Origin: Pachypanchax playfairii
Lineage: Eukaryota > Chordata > Actinopteri > Cyprinodontiformes > Aplocheilidae
Assembly: GCA_006937955.1 (NCBI GenBank)
Contig: SSNP01000120.1
Location: 1,512,745 to 1,576,744, forward strand
DNA: 64,000 nt
Direction of reading: 5' to 3'
Every line of letters starts with the position of its first letter. Position 1 is the stretch's first letter. Positions 43,717-54,894 of the stretch are shown here, piece after piece. The notes below the pieces were generated by a model that was not told the origin of the DNA, did not search any database, and saw only the letters and a program-made list of their open reading frames with translations. Made by a program: the position numbers and the translations under genes.

Positions 43717-44427
43717 ACTTAGATATCAACACTCCGGGGTGCTGACTGTCAGCCCGGTTGGACGGTGAGTGATCAGCTTTCAGAAAAATACTCATAACTC
43801 GATGAATTATTCACAGATTTACAAACGGTTTGCTTTATTACAAACCCTATTATTCACAGGCCTAAGATGAAATACTTCCACATGTTGAAATTACCGGGTT
43901 TGCTTTCAAAGCACGACTTAAGTGTGAATATGTCCCGTTTAGACTATTTCTGGGTTATCAGGGTTGAGATAACAATCTATATTTCTAACAGAGTTTTACA
44001 AAACCAACAACAATTTTACAACAACCAAATTTTTGTGTAAACGGCTGTCTTTGTGGATGTTTTTGTCCTTGGCTAGGCTGCCGTGGTCCACCGCTTGCTG
44101 TAGCCTACAATGTTGATATTTAACGTCAGTGTTAGCTGCTCGTTCGCTTAAGCCCTGAGCCTCTTTTTTTTAGAGTTTTGCTCGAAAAGGACATGCCTGT
44201 AATTAAACAAGTATATTTATGTGACCATAAGATCTATTTGATTACTTTTAGTCAAATATTAAAGGGAACCCGTGTGAAATTTGTTAAGATGTGTAAATAT
44301 CAGTTTATGTGTTATTGTCAAAGTGTAAATACACATGGTACATTATAAAAACTTTTTTGGAAAATTTGAAGGGTTTTTTAAAAAAAAAGATATAAAAAGA
44401 AAATATTCACTTTAAAATTGGCCATAT
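43717..44427. other. Gene-free stretch
   Basis: Possible 5' region of the P element further right (GACGGTGAGTGATC is donor-like at about 43763), but no exon is recognised. Confidence 0.3.
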
Positions 44428-44536
44428 ATTGCTGGGTTTCACATGACGTTGCGTTGACGCCACCAAATGCAGATGGGGGTCAGGAAGTAACCGCCGCTGC
44501 ACAGAACCCTATCGTCTCTGCTGACTCAGCTTAAAA

Positions 44537-44756
44537 ATGCCCAAAATCTGTGCGGTTTACGGTTGTTGCAACAGCTCTAATCGAGAGAAAGACAAACGTT
44601 TTTTTTTTTGTGTCTCTAAAGTCGTGTGCCACAAAGATCTTAATTTTAAAAAACTTACCGAAAGAAGACGGCAGAAATGGATCACTTATCTCCGGCTAAA
44701 AACATGAGGCGCAGAAACGGACAATGCTAGAGTTTGCAGCGATCACTTTCTAAAAG
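44537..44756 (+). pseudogene. THAP domain first exon
   Basis: MPKICAVYGCCNSSNREKDK opens a THAP zinc-binding domain (C-x4-C, later CSDHF with the Cys/His pair and RRRQKWI with the conserved Trp). A TGA at about 44706 interrupts it. A splice donor (AAAAG then GTAAGG) ends the exon at 44756. THAP domains bind transposon ends in P and Kolobok-type transposases. Confidence 0.75.
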
Positions 44757-45073
44757 GTAAGGGTTTAATAAATGTTCTAGTGTTTTAGTGAATATTTACT
44801 TAGAAACACATCTACAAAAATGGCAGGTAAACAAGTTTTCCTCTGGCAACAAACCACGTTTTTATGGGGTGTTCTGTGGATCTCTGTGAATGGTTGACCT
44901 ATAATCTAAAAATATATAGAGAGAAATTACTTAAAATCAAACAAATCTAATGGAAATTTGAAAAGGCTTAATAAAGTATTTACATGTAGATACAACCACA
45001 TAAACACACTCGTCATTAGCGTTAGCAATAGTATTATTATCACAAATTAAAAGTAGCACAACTCACGACTTAC

Positions 45074-45383
45074 CCGTGCAAAAACAAGACGACAGCCATT
45101 TAAAGCTTCTCTAGATCCTAAGCCGTTGACCCAAACTGATACAAAATAGTTGTAGGCTTCCAGGCTTTTGAAGGCTTTCATTTGATTTGCTGTGTAAAAA
45201 GAGGTATGCAGGATGAGAGTTTGTTATGTCGATAGCTTCAATACAGGATAAATCCTCCAGACTGTATTTAAAGTCTGATTTTTTTAAACTATACGGGTCA
45301 TAACCTAAATGAAGATTTATTTTTTCGCGATATCGCGTCTGTGCTAGTCCATTTAAAGCCTTACTATAGTTGCTTTCCGACAT
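45074..45383 (-). pseudogene. SWIM/YqaJ-type protein first exon
   Basis: Minus-strand frame from ATG 45383: MSESNYSKALNGLAQTRYRE, DPYSLKKSDFKYSLEDLSC, IEAIDITN, then after a +1 shift MKAFKSLEAYNYFVSVWVNG, ending at a donor (GCACGG then GTAAGT). Same domain as 16097-16369. In fish genomes such proteins usually continue with a SWIM finger and YqaJ-like domain, not present here. Confidence 0.6.
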
Positions 45384-46065
45384 CGCGCTGTGTTGTTGTG
45401 GCCGAGTGAAACACTTCCTGACCCCCATTTGAGTTTCACGCGTTTTCCGAGTCACGTGAGTGAAACCCAGCAATTGATCATCTCTGTCTGTTACACCAAC
45501 AGGTATAAACTAGGGCTAAATTGCCCCTAATTTCCAAGTGGCTTGGTTTGTTGAAACATAAAAGTTAAATTGAGATATATTAAAAATAGACATTGCTGGC
45601 TTTGTGTTTACAGAAATATAGAAGATCGACATGCCTGACTTTTGTTCAGCCTACGGATGTTCGAATTCCCGTTCTGTTGAATCAAGACAACGTGGGATAG
45701 CCTTTCATGTGTAAGATTTGACATTATAAACAGTGCTGCATTTACATGCTATAAGAAAGATTATTCTTTCCACATGCAAATAAGAAATTACGACTGTGGC
45801 ATGTTCAAGCACTGTTGTGGTCCTAGTATTTGGATGTTGGTCAACAATCCTACTAGTTTCACAGAGAAATTATGGTCATACATTATAAAAAATTATAATG
45901 TAAGAAAATAATCCCTCAAATATATACCAGCTGTTTTGTTGGCAGATAAAAATGCAATCTGTTTTGCTTTTGAAAAATCATGAGAAAACTGGTTTTTAGA
46001 AATAATTGGAAACAGAGATAGTTTTAAGAGGTTCATTTTATTCATATTTTAACATATATTTTGAA

Positions 46066-46442
46066 CTGATTCTTTTAGCTTAGACAAATATCTTTAAGAT
46101 GGTTATTTTTTACCTTATCCCAACATGTTTCAGTTGTGTCTGCAGCCTTCCTCAGGGATTGTCATCTGGATGTTGTAGATGAGGGGTTGGGGACGAGGGA
46201 GCCTACCAGCTCCTGCACACCTGGGACGCCATCCTCCAGGGACCTACTAACATCAGGGGGAGTGGCCGACACCATAGACCTGCGGTGTCGGCCACTCCCC
46301 TGTTAAAGGGGGCTTAAAAGACACGTCATCTACAATATCCAGATGAAAACCCCTGAGGAAAGCTGCAGACGCAGCCGAAACTTGTCGGGACAAGGTAAAA
46401 TATACCCACCTTATATATATATTTCTAAGCTAAAAGAATCAG
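46066..46442. repeat. Foldback element with hammerhead-like motifs at both arms
   Basis: Inverted repeat of about 110-bp arms (CTGATTCTTTTAGCTTAG at the outer ends) in intron 1 of the P pseudogene. Each arm has CCCTGAGGA, a GCTGC/GCAGC stem and GAAAC followed by GTC or GTT and GGGA. The centre is a 19-bp stem (46256-46273 with 46284-46302). Confidence 0.7.
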
Positions 46443-48935
46443 ATCCAAATAGATGGAAACAGAGATGGTAAACTCAATGATCAGTCCGCTAACTGGTATT
46501 AAAATGTTTAATTCTTGGAATACCCCATTTCTTGGTTACTCAATCATTGCATGTTTCTGTCTTAAGACCATCTATAACAATGGTTTTATGTTTGGCATTT
46601 GTTAATGTTAAAGGAAAGAAAGCTGAAAAATATTTACAATGATTTAAAAAGCTGTCTACCCTTATCATGTGTTAAAGATTTCCAAAAAATGAAGAAAGAA
46701 GGAGGCAGTGGGAAATTTCCATGAGAAGGGAGAACTTTGTGGTCTGTGCCAAGACAGTGATCTGCAGTGAGCATTTCAAGGCGGAAGACTATGACAGAAC
46801 TGGACAGACTGTTCGCCTTAAAGCTGGTGTTGTGCCAACAATTTTCAGCTTCCCTGCTCATCTTCAAAGGGTAGGATATTTGCATAATTGGTAAACACAA
46901 ATCCAAGGTGCATAAGCAAATAATCTGTTTATTGATTACATTTTATGCTTAAACTTTTAATTTTTGATAGATTAGGAATAAATGTGTTGTGTATTACAGC
47001 AGTTTATTCAATTTTAACTACTTAAATTGTGTTTATTTTAGCTTGTTACAACAAAAAGCACAGCCAATTCTAGAAGATCTGAAGACCACCTGGACCAGTT
47101 GCTAGATGAACCTAAGCTTGATGTGAGTTTGTGTTTAATATCACTTTAACGCTGGATTACTGTAACTCTTTTTATCATGAAGTACACAGAACGCATATAT
47201 AAGTCTTCAGTTTATCCAAAATAGCATAGCATAGAGTTATAAAAGTAACTGTAGTTGATTTGCTTATTACAATTTTTTCATGAACTGTATTCATATAATT
47301 TGCAGAAGGAATTAGAAGCCACTGGAGAAAAGCGCAAAGGACGAAAGCAGCAGGCCACTGACCACACATATGGATTGCCTGCTTGCCCCAAGGCTATTAA
47401 GGCCAAATTTGATGCAGCCTCTGCAAGAGTGAGGAAACTGGAGAAAAGATCAATGCCTTGACAAGAGAAGGGAGGGCAAAGAAAAACATGCAGTCTTCTT
47501 GTGGAGCTTAAGGACAAAAACCTTATCAACGAAGAACTGAATGACAAGCTTGAATGCTACTCAGGTAAAATTCCAATTTTACATTAACAAGTTTCATAGA
47601 TTACATATTTTATGTATTTGAACATATTTAACAGTCTCACAACCCATTTACTTTTATAAGAAAGATATACTAAATCTCTGCAAATTGAATTTCAGACCTT
47701 CCAGTTCACGTTCTATCAAGGCAAGGTGTTGAGTACACACAGGACCAGAGAGATTTTGCCATTACGCTTCATCTGCATGGTCCAAAGGCATATAATTACC
47801 TCAGAGAGACTCTGAAGATCAACCTCCCACATCCCAGTTCATTACAAAGGTATTTTAAACTACATTAAGCATATCTATGCCTCATACTGCCCCCCCACCC
47901 CCACCCCACTTCTTTGTCTCATATTATGTTTACTTACTGGCTACTGGCAGTAACCTTATGGGGGGAAGTGGCTGTGACTTTAAGATAGGGTTTTTTTCTA
48001 GCTTTCCATAACCTTTAACATGAAGCACTGCCAATGTCAATCATGAAAGAATGAACTTATCCACTGTCCACAATAGGCTTGTGTGTGAAATGACTACTTT
48101 TTACTAATTTTTACTTAGGTGGCTGAGCTCTCTTGATGCTGGACCTTGTCTCAACCAAATGATGCTGGACATGTTGGGAAGACGACGCCAGGAAGACGAG
48201 GCGAAGTGTAAAAATGTCACCCTAATGTTGGACGCTATGGCCATAGAAAAGCACATCCACTATGATCCCCAGACACAAACCATGTCTGGATTTGTGGACA
48301 TGGGGGATCGATTGAACGAGACCGACATTGCTTCTGAGGCTCTTGTGTTTATGGTGGTTGGCCTTCAAGGCTATTGGAAGGCTCTGATTGCATAATATTT
48401 TACAAAGGCACTAACACCGGAAACACAAAAAAATCTTGGTAGAGCATGCGCTGGAAGAGCTCCATCATCGTGGTATCAGGGTGGTGTGTATTACTATGGA
48501 TGGCCATGCGTCCAACATGAGCATGTGTACACAACTAGGATGTTGTCTCAAAGCAAACCCCTGTGAGCCCTTGAAGACCCATTTCCCTCATCCTGTCACT
48601 CACGAGAACGTATCTGTTAATAATGGACGCTTGCCACATGTTGAAGCTGACGCGCAACATGTTTCAGGTAGCTGGTAGTGAAAATGAAAAAAAAAAAAAT
48701 TCTCCAGGCATACAGCCTGGAGAATTCACCTGAACAACTTCAAAAAGAAAGTTGGACTACATACTGCCAATAAAGTCACTGACAAGCACGTAAACGGCAG
48801 CTCAAACTCTGAGCAAGTCTACGGCTGTGTAGCGTTGCACCTTGAGGGATATTGGCAAGGCACAGTTCAAAGACTGTGAGGCCACAATACAATTCATTGA
48901 GATAATAAATCAAGGGTTTTTCATTTTTCACTTAA

Positions 48936-49408
48936 AGCAGAACTAAGTAAGTTTTGCTCTCGCTCTCCCCCTACTGGTCCCCTGTGAAAGCTCACTGTCG
49001 TAACGTTCCCCCGCCGCCGCCGCAGACCCCCCCCCACCCCACCCCGCCGCCGACCCCCCAACAACAACGCGCAGAGAACGCTTTTGCAAGAAGAAAGAAA
49101 AACAAAACCAAGAAAATGTCTCGACAGGTGAGTATTATTGTCATCTTTGCGCTCCTAAGGGTGGCGTTGCTAACAACGGCAAGGGCTTCATGCTTGTATT
49201 TATGTACGTGAGTGTGAGTGCCGTAAAGCAGGTTTGTTCTCGCGAGATTAGTCGGGTCCGATCCACTGAAAGTTGCAAGTGCTGCTTTCAGGACACAGAC
49301 CCCGGAGGGAGGGGAGGGACCCACGAATCACCCCGCCAAGTCCTTGTTTACCCCCACAGGGACTCTAGAAAACATTTATTGAGGTGAAAAAACTTACTTA
49401 GTTCTGCT
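48936..49408. mobile_element. TTAA-flanked MITE in the P pseudogene
   Basis: 473 bp with terminal repeats AGCAGAACTAAGTAAGTTTT and TTAA on both sides (48932-48935, 49409-49412). GC-rich interior including CCGCCGCCGCCG and a C-rich tract. Third distinct TTAA family in the window. Confidence 0.88.
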
Positions 49409-49823
49409 TTAAATAACTGCAATATTCTAACATTTGATTTGAGTACATTGTTTCTTTAAACCAGATAATCCTGGCAGTACTACCATGTTGTCATGTCAGC
49501 TCACAGAACCCTTATCAAATCTCAGTTTTTCAAGGCTATCAGACATGTTATCTGATTCCTGTTGACACACAGTTACAGCAATTAATTCAGCGACTTCAGT
49601 TAAATTAGATATTTGTTTTATAGATGATGGACAGCCTGTTTGACATCCTCAACAGCCGCAATCCAAGAGCCAAAGGGTTCAAGGCCCCCCTTGGTTCTAG
49701 GAATTGGATAAGCACTATGGAATTCTTGGCAAGAGCCAAAGCATACTTGTTCTCATTGAAGTTAGAAGATGGCACACCCTTTTTCAGAACAAAAAGGTCT
49801 TTTAAAATAGTAAATGTTGTTAG

Positions 49824-49982
49824 TGATGCACTGATACCTTTTTTTACTATAAGAATAGGTACAAGTACTGTACTTTTCAGTTTTCACCAATGCCCAATAC
49901 AGTTAATTTGTAATAGTGAAATATTCAGAACTTTTTTAATATTTACCAACAATCAAACTTTACAGGATTCAGTGCATCCCTA
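49824..49982. mobile_element. Short MITE with TAGGGATGCACTGA ends
   Basis: 159 bp; ends TAGTGATGCACTGA and TAGGGATGCACTGA read inward. hAT-type by terminus, no clear target duplication. Confidence 0.6.
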
Positions 49983-50040
49983 CAATTAATGACATGCTCT
50001 GTTCCCCTGTTTATCATTATGTTTATGACATTCTCTAAAC

Positions 50041-51960
50041 CACTGATCATCAACTGGCAGCCCACAGGCCGAATCTGGCCCGCAGAGCCGTTCAATCCGG
50101 CCCGCGACTGGATTCCAAAATTGTGAGGATCAAAAAGAAAATAGTGGTCCACACTATTAAAGCAACTAAAAATAAAAACAACTGAGTCTTTTGTCAGAAT
50201 AACCACCATGACTATATTTAGGCTACACTCCAAAATGAGGACAGACTCAGACTATGAGGCGTTAAGCATTTATTGTTTCAAACAGGTTTAAAAAAACAAA
50301 AAAAAAAAAATCAAAAACAAACGCATAACTTTTCCTCATGCCTTTACTTAACATTAGTTTTTTTATTTCTATGACTCAACAACATGCTTGAAACTAGCAG
50401 ACTCCTCAGCACTGAAAAAAGAAGGAAAAACAATCTGGCACAACTTAAAATAGCATGGTAAATAAATAACCTGGTACCAGAACTAAACAGGTCACAAATA
50501 ATGTTCGCACATCAAATGAAATGTTAAGTGAGCTTGAATTCAAATCACAATGCTGAAACGGGCTACTCACAGTGCTTCCTCAATGGCTAAAGTTACATTT
50601 CCCCTCTGACACCAACTTCTTCACATCAAGCTTGGCCACTGTCAGACTTATGCGCAAACAGTCCTCCAAAGACTGGGTTGACAGTCGGTTCCTCTCATGT
50701 GTTTTTATCGAGTTCATCTTGGAGAATGCAGCCTCACAGGTGTAGGTTGAACCGAACATGGTGAGCACGTAAATAGCCAGCGTTTTCAATGTGCCATAGG
50801 TCTCGGGACAAGATACCCAAAATGAGCTCAGGCTTTCAGCCCCACGGAAAGCCGCCTTCATGTCGCCTCCGGCCTGAATTTCAGCCAGCTGGGTCTGAAT
50901 GGCCGCCTTGTCTAATGGCAGCATTTTCATAGCGTTTGTGGAGACTTCGCCGCTTGGGCTGATGGTGAATGGGTCACGCACAAATCCAATGACATCCCTG
51001 GAAATGAAAAAGTCACAAAGTTGTCTTTTAATTGTGATGAATGTGTTCATTTTATCTGTTACGTTGCCTTCTCCCACCGTCTTCAGTGTGTTGAAGTGCA
51101 GCAGCCTCCCTGACAACAAATCTGCGTGGAACAGATCGAGTTCGTTCCCAAAGGCATCAAGTTTTTCCACCAAATCCACTTCTGATTTTCCTTTTCCTTG
51201 CAGCTGGAGATTAAGTGTATTCAAATGGGAGAAGATGTCTGTTAAAAACGCAACGTTGCACACGTGTAATGTGTCTTGCATAACACGGAGATGGTCAGCT
51301 GCCGCTTGGATTTACTTTGTTTTAAAAAATCCACTACTTGCGCACGGAGTTCAACAAAGCGCTCCAGTGCTTTGCCCTTACTAAGCCAGCGCACGTCATT
51401 GTGCAGTAACAGGTCATCATGAGAAGCCTGGGATTCAAGCACAAATTTGCGGAACAGGCGGTGCGGCGTGTTTGAAGTTCCTCTGATGTGGTTGATAATT
51501 TTCATCGTTTTCTCCATCACCTTTTTGAGCTCCCCACTTAGCTTTGCACACAGCACACTCTGATGGATGATACAGTGGAGTACATTAGTTTTAGGAGCGA
51601 CAATCTTTATTCTGCTCACCAGACCCTTGTTTTTTCAAATCATGGCAGGTGCACCATCTGTCACTGTCAGGTTGATTTTTATCTAGGGGCAATCCATGGA
51701 TTTAAAAAAAAATCCTCCAGTTTTCCAAAGATGATGTCAGCAGTGGTGTTGCCCTCCAGCGGAAGCAATGCCAGCAATTCTTCTCTTATCTTTGCCATCA
51801 AAGTGACAAAAACGCACAACTGTGAGATATCCGTGTTGTCAGTGGACTCATCAATAGCTAGCGAAAAGTATTTGGCTTTCTTAACCCCGTCAAGATTATT
51901 TCAAGTTCATTTACTCTTCTTGGATCACCATGTAGTACAGCTGAGTTTGTAGCAAACCAT
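50041..51960 (-). mobile_element. hAT transposon (ZBED/GTF2IRD2-like), 5' truncated
   Basis: The 3' end near 50041 reads CACTGATCATCAACTGGCAG with CTGGCCCGCAG, a known hAT terminus type. Transposase sequence occupies 50580-51960 on the minus strand. The other end is not visible. Confidence 0.7.
50580..51960 (-). pseudogene. hAT transposase pseudogene
   Basis: Minus-strand pieces in order: AKYFSLAIDESTDNTDISQL with a catalytic Asp, INLTVTDGAPAMI with the second Asp, VLHCIIHQSVLCAKL, HNDVRWLSKGKALERFVELR with the invariant W, then LDAFGNELDLFHADLLSGRL and the C-terminal dimerisation region (TMFGSTYTCEAAFSKMNSIK, RLSTQSLEDCLRISLT). At least one stop (after APAMI), frameshifts near 51905 and 51250, and no N-terminal BED finger. 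It resembles the transposases from which ZBED5/GTF2IRD2/FAM200 genes derive. It is not a domesticated gene, given the breaks. Confidence 0.85.
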
Positions 51961-52309
51961 CTTGCATGCAGCAAACAAGGACAGCAGCAACAGCTTTTTA
52001 CAGGAAGAAACCTCTAGCCAAATCTGGCTTCAATATGTGTTGGCCTTTTCCACAAATGACTGAAAGAATACATCGCCTACAAAAGAAAAAGAACAGAAGA
52101 ACTTGTACGGGACAACTTTTTCTGTTAGAAACAACTAAAAAGTAAGGAAAAATATAAGATTATGATAACATCAGGGTGTTTGCCACAGAGTGTTGGTCCC
52201 AGTTTGTCAGATGTTGCCCACTCTTTGAGGACTCTATGCAGGACTTATCATAGCTATTCAGAACGCCAGCACAGATGTACATTAACTTCTATGAAATAAG
52301 ATCAGCTAC
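51961..52309. other. Unassigned stretch
   Basis: No feature recognised. Confidence 0.3.
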
Positions 52310-52745
52310 GATAGTGTCGTCCAGATGCAGGAAAGTGCTGAAATCTGCCTTCAATGAAGTTTCACAAATCGCAGACTGTGTTTTCTTTGTTCTCCAATTA
52401 GTGAAGAATAATCTAGCATTGATTTGAAATCTCTAAGTATTGTAGTTTTTTAGCTGCATCTCAGATAGTGTGGTCCAGATGCAGAAAAAGTGCTGAAATC
52501 AAGTTGTCAAACTTTCACAAATCACAGAAAGGTTTCACAAATCCCAGAGTGTGTTTAAATTGTTTTGCTATTAGTGTAGAACAATTTAGTCCAGGTTTGA
52601 AATGTCTAAGTATTGTAGTTTTTAAACTAGAGCAGACTAAAGACGCTCAGAGTTGAGAAAATTTGGTGTAATTGCCCTTTAAAGGTTAACTGAATCGGAA
52701 GCTAGAAATGGAAACCAAGTTCAGCCTCGTATCTGACGTCTGAAA
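52310..52745 (+). repeat. Dispersed repeat with internal 154-bp tandem duplication; empty pogo site
   Basis: Units 52310-52463 and 52464-52627 both start GATAGTGTSGTCCAGATGCA. 52490-52745 is the uninterrupted counterpart of the sequence split by the pogo element (39050-39142 and 43201-43361). Confidence 0.8.
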
Positions 52746-53842
52746 ACCAATCTTCAATTATCATTATCACACTAGTAGAAAAATTAAAATATACAAACCT
52801 AATAAGTAGAGTTGATCATTTGGGTGGTTAACAGCATCCAGCCCTCTGTTTTGTTCCTCCGTTTTTGCAACACACGACAATTCCTCTTTGTTATGATCTG
52901 CAGCTTTTTCAACAATCCCTTTTTCCTTTGCGATGTCCAGTCGCTGTTTAATCTGCTGTCGCCACATCTTGGTTAGTTTTTATTCACTAACAGTCTTCTT
53001 TTAATAGTTACTCAGCTGTCAGAGACGAGTCTAAAGATGCGTTCCAGTTGTTCTCGGAACTCAGAATTTCCGACCCAGAAATAACGTGAAGAGCTTGTTT
53101 TGCGTTCCAGCTGAACCACTTGGAAAAATGGACCCCACCAGCTACGTGTGTTGTTGCTCTAGCTCAGCACAAACAATGTATAAAGAATTCTTTACACCTA
53201 CAGTTAAAACCACAACACGAGTCCATTTTAGCGGCAACGTTCGCAAGTTTTCATTATTATTTTCTTATTTGCAAAAACGTAATTATCGGCAATAACACTA
53301 AAAACTACTCGGTGCTACTTACATAGCAAACAGAATGAAAACAGAACAGAAATGATGAAAAAAACGTCTGACTTCTTTCCAGTGAACTGCCGCTAACAGT
53401 TTGCCAACCGCTGTTGTTGTCGCTTTACGTCTGACGCATCGCCTTACGTTTGAGGCAAGACGTTGGCTGTGACAAATGCGGAAGTTTTGAAATTAAAAAA
53501 AAAGTTTTAAAATCATTGCGATTGAAAAAACACGACCAGACCGTGGGCGAATTTGCGAATTGTCCCCGTTTAGAGGCAAGGTCCCGCCTTTCTCGCCTCT
53601 GATTGGCTAGAAATGCTTGCGCCGTTTTTCATATCTGATTGGCTAAGTGTTCTCACAGTTTTCTCAGTTATGGGAAGGATAATGTGGGGAGTGGTGCTGC
53701 ACCACTGCACTGTCAAGAAGACCAGCACCACACTCCTTAGCACATGGTGTTTCCCTCAGTGGCCAACTCAGCAAAAAATAAGAAAATGCAACACAATTGT
53801 TCCGTTCGTCTGTTTTCTACTGACTGATACAACTGGAACATA
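52746..53842. other. Largely unassigned, one exon-like frame
   Basis: A minus-strand frame from ATG 52967 (MWRQQIKQRLDIAKEKGIVE) ends at a donor-like TTAG/GTTTGT near 52798. It has no recognised domain and may be the first exon of a lost transposon gene. The rest holds nothing recognised. Confidence 0.3.
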
Positions 53843-53990
53843 CACTCACCGGCCACTTTATTAGGTACACCTGTCCAACTGCTCGTTAACACTTAATTTC
53901 TAATCAGCCAATCACATGGCGGCAACTCAGTGCATTTAGGCATGTACACATGGTCAAGACAATCTCCTGCAGTTCAAATCGAGCATCAGT

Positions 53991-54597
53991 ATGGGGAAGA
54001 AAAGGTGATTTGAGTGACTTTGAACGTGGCATGGTTGTTGGTGCCAGAATGGCTGGTCTGAGTATTTCAGAAACTGCTGATCTACTGGGATTTTCACGCA
54101 CAACCATCTCTAAGGTTTACAGCAGGGGTCTCAAACTCCAGGCCTCGAGGGCCGCTATCCTGCATGTTTTAGATGTTTCCCTGTTTCAACACACCTGATT
54201 CAAATCCTCTGTATTTCAACAAGTCCTGCAGAAGCCTGTTAACGACTTGTTCATTTGAATCAGGTGTGTTGAAGCAGGGAAACATCTAAAACATGCAGGA
54301 TAGTGGCCCTTGAGGCCTGGAGTTTGAGACCCCTGGTTTACAGAGAATGGTCCGAAAAAGAAAAAATATCCAGTGAGTGGCAGTTCTGTGGGCGGAAATG
54401 CCTTGTTGATGCCAGAGGTCAGAGGAGAATGGCCAGACTGGTTCGAGCTGATAGAAAGGCAACAGTGACTCAAATAACCACTCGTTACAACCAAGGTAGG
54501 CAGAAGAGCATCTCTGAACGCACAGTACGTCGAACTTTGAGGCAGATGGGCTACAGCAGCAGAAGACCACGCCGGGTGCCACTCCTTTCAGCTAAGA
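53991..54597 (+). pseudogene. DD36E transposase N-terminal remnant
   Basis: After the ATG of MGKK a one-base insertion shifts the frame. DLSDFERGMVVGARMAGLSI, EWSEKEKISSEWQFCG and RQMGYSSRRPRRVPLL are then readable around the MITE. Catalytic residues are absent. Confidence 0.85.
54123..54335. mobile_element. hAT MITE with 8-bp target duplication
   Basis: 213 bp with ends CAGGGGTCTCAAACTCCAGG read inward on both sides and a perfect GTTTACAG duplication (54115-54122, 54336-54343). Inserted in the DD36E gene at the codons for VYREW. Confidence 0.93.
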
Positions 54598-54746
54598 GTA
54601 GGAGTGTTCAATAATTTTGCTCAAAATAAGATTCTTTCACTCAAACGTTTTAGACCCTCTTTTTCAACACCTCTAAACGGGCTTCTTTATAGAATAACTA
54701 TTATTCCGTAGACATTGATGCGGCCGGAACAGAGAGATGCACCCTG

Positions 54747-54894
54747 GGTCCGTGTATGTTTTGGTCATTGGATTTTCCTTTCAGAGATCAGAATTTAAAA
54801 TTGAATAACGAATGGTTTTTTGATTTTCATTTAAAAAATAAAAAACAAAAAATGAAATATGAGGCATTTTTATTTTATTTGCAAAAATCAGATT
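54747..54894 (+). repeat. Left terminal inverted repeat of the 9-kb transposon
   Basis: Pairs with 63627-63775 with only a few differences. Its inner border directly abuts LINE reverse transcriptase sequence. Confidence 0.93.

Larger units (their letters stand above)
44428..45474. mobile_element. Deletion derivative of a two-gene transposon (THAP + SWIM-type)
   Basis: About 1.05 kb with ends ATTGCTGGGTTTCAC on both sides and further matching GATGGGGGTCAGGAAGT / AATGGGGGTCAGGAAGT. Inside, near the left end, is a THAP-type first exon on the plus strand, and near the right end the first exon of a SWIM/YqaJ-type protein on the minus strand. Both point inward, so the parent element had two convergent genes. 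No clear target duplication. Confidence 0.65.
45631..49800 (+). pseudogene. THAP9-like P-element transposase, multi-exon pseudogene
   Basis: Exons recognised with good splice sites: 45631-45710 (MPDFCSAYGCSNSRSVE, THAP Cys pair), 46678-46870 (FPKNEERRRQWE, CSEHF, VVPTIFSFP), 47042-47122, 47306-47564 (coiled coil), 47696-47849 (DFAITLHLHGPKAYNYLRET), 48119 to about 48930 (LMLDAMAIEKHIHYD with the first catalytic Asp; GYWKALIA; CITMDGHASN with the second; DACHMLKLTRNMF) and 49624-49800 (LFDILNSRNPRAKGFKAPL). This order matches THAP9 and Drosophila P transposase. Broken by a frameshift near 47455, a stop near 48394, frameshifts near 48438 and 48600, and a TTAA element in the region before 49409. 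The C-terminus is missing. Copy is dead. Confidence 0.85.
53845..54597 (+). mobile_element. DD36E element, third copy, truncated
   Basis: Left terminal repeat CACTCACCGGCCACTTTATT preceded by TA (53843-53844). The transposase frame has an extra A in the fifth codon, a hAT MITE at 54123 and stops at TTTCAGCTAAG (residue about 127). Right half missing. Confidence 0.88.

Noticed and set aside
50580..51960. Possible domesticated hAT gene (ZBED5/GTF2IRD2-like)
   Set aside because: Has a stop and frameshifts and no N-terminal finger; a dead transposon copy is simpler.
52767..52967. 66-residue minus-strand frame with good start and donor-like end
   Set aside because: No motif and no second exon found; kept only as a note in the stretch description.
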